Shown here in pieces: positions 6,242 to 8,618 of a stretch of 8,618 nt of DNA; position 1 is the first letter of the stretch, and each line of letters starts with the position of its first letter. The notes under the pieces are model-generated. The model was not told where the DNA came from. It saw nothing but the letters and a program-made list of their open reading frames with translations, and ran no database searches. A program made the position numbers and the translations under genes. The DNA is from an uncultured Oscillospiraceae bacterium (lineage in GTDB: Bacteria; Bacillota; Clostridia; Oscillospirales; Ruminococcaceae). The stretch lies in assembly GCA_904502045.1 (NCBI GenBank), contig CAJGEB010000037.1, forward strand, positions 1 through 8,618, in the 5' to 3' direction.

Positions 6242-6337
6242 TACTCGGGCGATCCGCCCCGCTCGGCTCCGCCGAGCGTCAGGAGCTTCGCTCCTGAATG
6301 CCGGAAACGCAGTTTCCGGCGGCGGATCGCCGTAGTA
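6242..6337. repeat. Multi-hairpin (cloverleaf-like) intergenic repeat, copy 2
   Basis: The ends TACT (6242-6245) and AGTA (6334-6337) pair, followed by a 2x2 internal loop (CG/GT) and an 11-bp perfect closing stem, GGCGATCCGCC (6248-6258) with GGCGGATCGCC (6321-6331). Inside are three perfect hairpins: 8 bp with loop TCC (6260-6278), 8 bp with loop TTC (6279-6297) and 9 bp with loop GCA (6300-6320). The end sequences, 2x2 internal loop position and set of triloops match copy 1 at 2266-2378, while the arm sequences differ entirely. It lies in a same-strand gap between the DUF5711-like gene and the cvpA-like gene. No T tract follows the closing stem on either strand, so it is not a simple terminator. 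It may be a non-autonomous mobile element or a structured dispersed repeat. Confidence 0.87.
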
Positions 6338-6344
6338 TAGATAC

Positions 6345-6366
6345 GGAAAAAGCGTAGTGCCTACAC
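6345..6366 (-). terminator. Possible weak terminator after the DUF5711-like gene
   Basis: On the - strand the stem GTGTAG (6366-6361) and CTACGC (6357-6352), 6 bp with one G-T pair and a 3-nt loop, is followed by TTTTTCC. The stem is short, so termination is likely partial at best. A second short hairpin, GGCAG-TAGA-CTGCC (6380-6393), lies between it and the stop codon but has no T tract. Confidence 0.35.
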
Positions 6367-6433
6367 GCGCGCAGAAAGCGGCAGTCTACTGCCTTGAAAA
6401 AACAGATAATATGATATTGTATCACAAAAGGAC

Positions 6434-7663
6434 TTATTTTTCAACACATTCGAGCTTATCTTGAAGAACACAATAGATATAATTCCCCGAAACCGCAATT
6501 TTTAGACCTTGGCCGCCGAGTTTTTCATCGCTGATTATTTGAGCAAACTGACCGCCTGAGAGCTTGTAAATACCGTTTGAAGAGGAGATAAAGAGGTCTT
6601 TTTTGTAAAAATCGGAATGAATAATGTTACCGAAAATCTCCTGAGTACCGGATTGTGAAAAGAGTTTAACGGTATCGGCTCCCAGAATTACGATTTCGTC
6701 CTCAAAAGCGAGCGCAAGTCTACCGTCATCGCCGCGGCTCCAGTTTTGGAGTGTGCGGTTTGCAAAATCGTACTCAACACAGGCGCTGCCGTCCTTGCCT
6801 ACCGTAATTGCGGCACTGTCGGTTATGAGAGAGATTCTGCCGTCAGAGAGGTAATCCATTGATAAAACGAGCTTGTCGCCAATGGAATATCTGAACAGTT
6901 CCTTGCCGTCTGTGATGGAAAAGGCTATGATTTTTGAGGAAAGCCGGGCTCCCTCGACGTTAACGGCGGCAACGGCAACAAATTTACCGTTCGGGGAAAG
7001 CGAGAGCGCCGTCGCGTAATTATCACTTGACCCCCACTTAAAAATCTCGGTTTCATCTTTTGAATACACCGTGAGCTCGCAAAGACGGCGCGAGGTTTCG
7101 GTGATTACTGCAAAACGCCCCGATTTTGAGTAGTCCGCAGTAATTATTTTTTCGTCGTATTTTTTCTTGAAAGCGTTTGCACTTTTACTGTCGAGCCTCA
7201 AGTCCGGTCCGCCGACATCGTACGCAAGAATTCTGTTACCGACAACGTCCCACGCGGCGTCTGCGTACTCATGCAGCTCGTTTTTAATCTCTCCGCCGCT
7301 TTTGTTGTAGACTAAAATTCCCGAATCGGTGAGCAGCGCAAGGGATCCGCCGACAATTTCGGCATCCCTTACCGTTGCGCCGTCAATTTCAATCGGGAAC
7401 CCGTCACCTCTGGTAAATCCCGCAGCAATATCTGAAATTATTATTGAAATATTTCGGGTACCGGCAGTTTCAATTCCCACAATGACAAGTATTGCCGCAA
7501 GAACTACTACCGAAACAACGAGTACCCTTTTCAGCATAGCGTTTCTGCTGCGTTTTTTACGCAGTTTATCTATATCCGCTATCTTCGCGCCCTCGTTTTG
7601 TTCGGAGTTTTCCTTTACTCGAAATCGTTTTTTCTCTTTTACTTCTTCGCGCTTACCGCTCAT
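6434..7663 (-). CDS. DUF5711-like membrane-anchored beta-propeller protein
   Basis: From ATG 7663 the product has 409 residues. A highly charged cytoplasmic N terminus (about 1-45, rich in K, R and E) is followed by one transmembrane helix (about 47-64) and an extracytoplasmic domain of ~340 residues. The domain contains repeated propeller-like strands with an x-G-R/K-hydrophobic turn near 178-189, 221-232, 271-281 and 310-320 (for example L-S-P-N-G-K-F-V-A-V). This layout resembles the DUF5711 family common in Clostridia; function is unknown and no catalytic motif is seen. I chose ATG 7663 because GAGGT sits 5 nt upstream; the in-frame GTG at 7675 overlaps that site. The gene overlaps the 3' end of truA by 11 nt, which suggests translational coupling. 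Base composition differs from its neighbours: G and C are nearly balanced on the + strand, whereas truA and cvpA show about twofold or greater C excess. The family name is inferred from architecture, not a search. Confidence 0.75.
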   Translation of the reverse strand: MSGKREEVKEKKRFRVKENSEQNEGAKIADIDKLRKKRSRNAMLKRVLVVSVVVLAAILVIVGIETAGTRNISIIISDIAAGFTRGDGFPIEIDGATVRDAEIVGGSLALLTDSGILVYNKSGGEIKNELHEYADAAWDVVGNRILAYDVGGPDLRLDSKSANAFKKKYDEKIITADYSKSGRFAVITETSRRLCELTVYSKDETEIFKWGSSDNYATALSLSPNGKFVAVAAVNVEGARLSSKIIAFSITDGKELFRYSIGDKLVLSMDYLSDGRISLITDSAAITVGKDGSACVEYDFANRTLQNWSRGDDGRLALAFEDEIVILGADTVKLFSQSGTQEIFGNIIHSDFYKKDLFISSSNGIYKLSGGQFAQIISDEKLGGQGLKIAVSGNYIYCVLQDKLECVEK

Positions 7664-8393
7664 AATATACCTCACTCAGATAAAGTCCCTCAGCCGAAGC
7701 GGTCGGACCCGCCTTCGACCTATCCTTACTCTCTATTATCGCCGGAATATCCTCCGGAGCTATTTTCCCTTCGCTCACCCACAGCAGCGTACCCACGATT
7801 ATCCGCACCATATTATACAGAAATCCGTCTGCCGCTACCGTTATGACTATCTCGTCACCGCATCTTTCGCAGCGGCACTGTGTCACGGTGCGCACCCTAT
7901 CCTCTACACTTGACCCCGCCGCCATAAACGCGCTGAAATCTCTTGTTCCTTCTATAAGACGTGCCGCGCGGTCCATTTTTTCTTCGTCGCACCTTTTGAA
8001 GTATTCGTAAGCACGTCCCTGCAAAAACGGATTTTTACTCCGCCCGTTCCATATACGGTATCTGTACTTTTTGCCCTTGCAGCTGTATCTCGCGTGAAAG
8101 TCCTGAGGAACCTCCCTGCACTCCAGCGCCGCGATATCTTTGGGAAGTACCGCATCAAGCGCTCTGCAGAGCTTTTCCTCGGAAAGCGCACAATCTGTAA
8201 AAAAGCTGATGCAGAACATCTCCGCGTGTACTCCCGAATCTGTTCTTGAGCAGCCCTTTATATCGCTTCTGACTCCCGTGACGCGCTCTATCGCATCCTG
8301 AACACGCTCGGCTACGCTTACTGCGTTTTTCTGCACCTGAAATCCGCAGTAATTTTTACCGTCGAACGCAATCGTCAGCAATATATTTCTCAT
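7653..8393 (-). CDS. truA: tRNA pseudouridine(38-40) synthase TruA
   Basis: Isomerises U38, U39 and U40 in the anticodon arm of many tRNAs; cytoplasmic. From ATG 8393 the product is 246 residues. The catalytic motif C-S-R-T-D-S-G-V-H-A is at 48-57 with D52 as nucleophile. K-Y-R-Y-R-I-W-N-G is at 109-117, D-F-S-A-F-M around 152-157, G-F-L-Y-N-M-V-R at 190-197 and A-G-P-T-A-S-A-E-G-L-Y-L at 228-239. Length is typical. I prefer ATG 8393 (MRNILLTIAFDGKNY) because AAAGAGGT lies 7 nt upstream; an in-frame GTG at 8402 would overlap that site. The gene follows ecfT by 35 nt, a conserved Firmicute arrangement (ecfA-ecfA'-ecfT-truA), and its last 11 nt overlap the DUF5711-like gene. In many relatives rplM-rpsI follow truA; here they do not. 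Confidence 0.96.
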   Translation of the reverse strand: MRNILLTIAFDGKNYCGFQVQKNAVSVAERVQDAIERVTGVRSDIKGCSRTDSGVHAEMFCISFFTDCALSEEKLCRALDAVLPKDIAALECREVPQDFHARYSCKGKKYRYRIWNGRSKNPFLQGRAYEYFKRCDEEKMDRAARLIEGTRDFSAFMAAGSSVEDRVRTVTQCRCERCGDEIVITVAADGFLYNMVRIIVGTLLWVSEGKIAPEDIPAIIESKDRSKAGPTASAEGLYLSEVYYER

Positions 8394-8428
8394 CCGCGCC
8401 ACCTCTTTTCGTCATCTATCTCTGTTTT

Positions 8429-8618
8429 TTACAAAATTGCCGGAGCATAGTAATTCACAAGCAAGGTAGCCGCCGCCAAAACAAGAGTAATTCCTGCGGC
8501 AACGATATCCGCTCCGCCGTACTTCAGCTTCCTCAGCTTAGTTCTACCCTCTCCGCCGCGATAGCATCTGCACTCCATCGCAAGAGCAAGCTCGTCGGCT
8601 CTTCTGAACGCCGACACG
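8429..8618 (-). CDS. ecfT: ECF transporter transmembrane component EcfT, C-terminal part (5' end beyond window)
   Basis: The last ~62 residues are visible; the frame is open to the window edge, so the GTG at 8617 is internal. The segment [23 protein letters not shown] is the signature of the cytoplasmic coupling helix of EcfT, which couples the ATPases EcfA/EcfA' to vitamin-binding S components. One more hydrophobic helix (A-D-I-V-A-A-G-I...L-L-V-N-Y-Y) ends the protein. The coupling motif that is A-R-G in many family members reads C-R-C here. The adjacent truA gene downstream supports the call. Confidence 0.9.
   Translation of the reverse strand, partial: VSAFRRADELALAMECRCYRGGEGRTKLRKLKYGGADIVAAGITLVLAAATLLVNYYAPAIL

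Noticed and set aside
6242..6337. Target-site duplications flanking the repeats
   Set aside because: Flanks of copy 1 and copy 2 show no convincing direct repeat, so classical DDE transposition cannot be claimed.
6410..6426. Small palindrome TGATATTGTATCA after the DUF5711-like stop as an operator or terminator
   Set aside because: Only a 5-bp AT-rich stem; expected by chance in such sequence.

Overview
The window is ordinary chromosomal DNA from a low-to-mid GC anaerobic Firmicute, most likely a member of the Clostridia (Oscillospirales-like). The evidence is the gene order nrnA-truB-ribF, an ECF transporter T component directly upstream of truA, a ClpE-type zinc-finger Clp ATPase, a DUF5711-type anchored propeller protein, and strong AGGAGG-type ribosome binding sites. 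The exact taxon cannot be fixed from sequence alone. No tRNA, rRNA, CRISPR array, transposase or phage gene is visible.

Layout. Bases 1-2212 (+ strand) hold a compact run: the 3' end of a DHH/DHHA1 phosphoesterase (NrnA type), truB (tRNA psi55 synthase) and ribF (flavokinase/FAD synthetase), with gaps of about 20 nt. Bases 2213-2496 form a convergent intergenic region: a perfect intrinsic terminator for ribF, a 113-nt multi-hairpin repeat, and a second, bidirectional terminator for the gene coming from the other side. Bases 2497-6132 (- strand, transcribed right to left) hold cvpA-like, pgsA and clpE-like genes. Bases 6133-6433 are non-coding and hold a second copy of the multi-hairpin repeat, a polypurine leader and a possible weak terminator. 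Bases 6434-8618 (- strand) hold the 3' end of ecfT, then truA, then a DUF5711-like gene that overlaps the end of truA.

The genes are housekeeping in nature: tRNA pseudouridylation (truA, truB), flavin cofactor synthesis (ribF), vitamin import (ecfT), phospholipid synthesis (pgsA), protein quality control (clpE) and turnover of nanoRNA or pAp (nrnA). They do not form one pathway.

The main unexplained signal is a pair of related intergenic elements at 2266-2378 and 6242-6337. Each folds as a closing stem with three hairpin arms. They share short terminal inverted repeats (TACT...AGTA, a 2x2 internal loop, then a GGCG-type stem) and the same set of three triloops, TTC, TCC and GCA, each closed by C-G. 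The arm sequences are completely different yet still pair perfectly or nearly so. Conserved loops and ends with freely changing but complementary stems point to a structured dispersed repeat family whose fold is under selection. All six triloops are of the GNA type on one DNA strand or the other, which hints at folding as single-stranded DNA.
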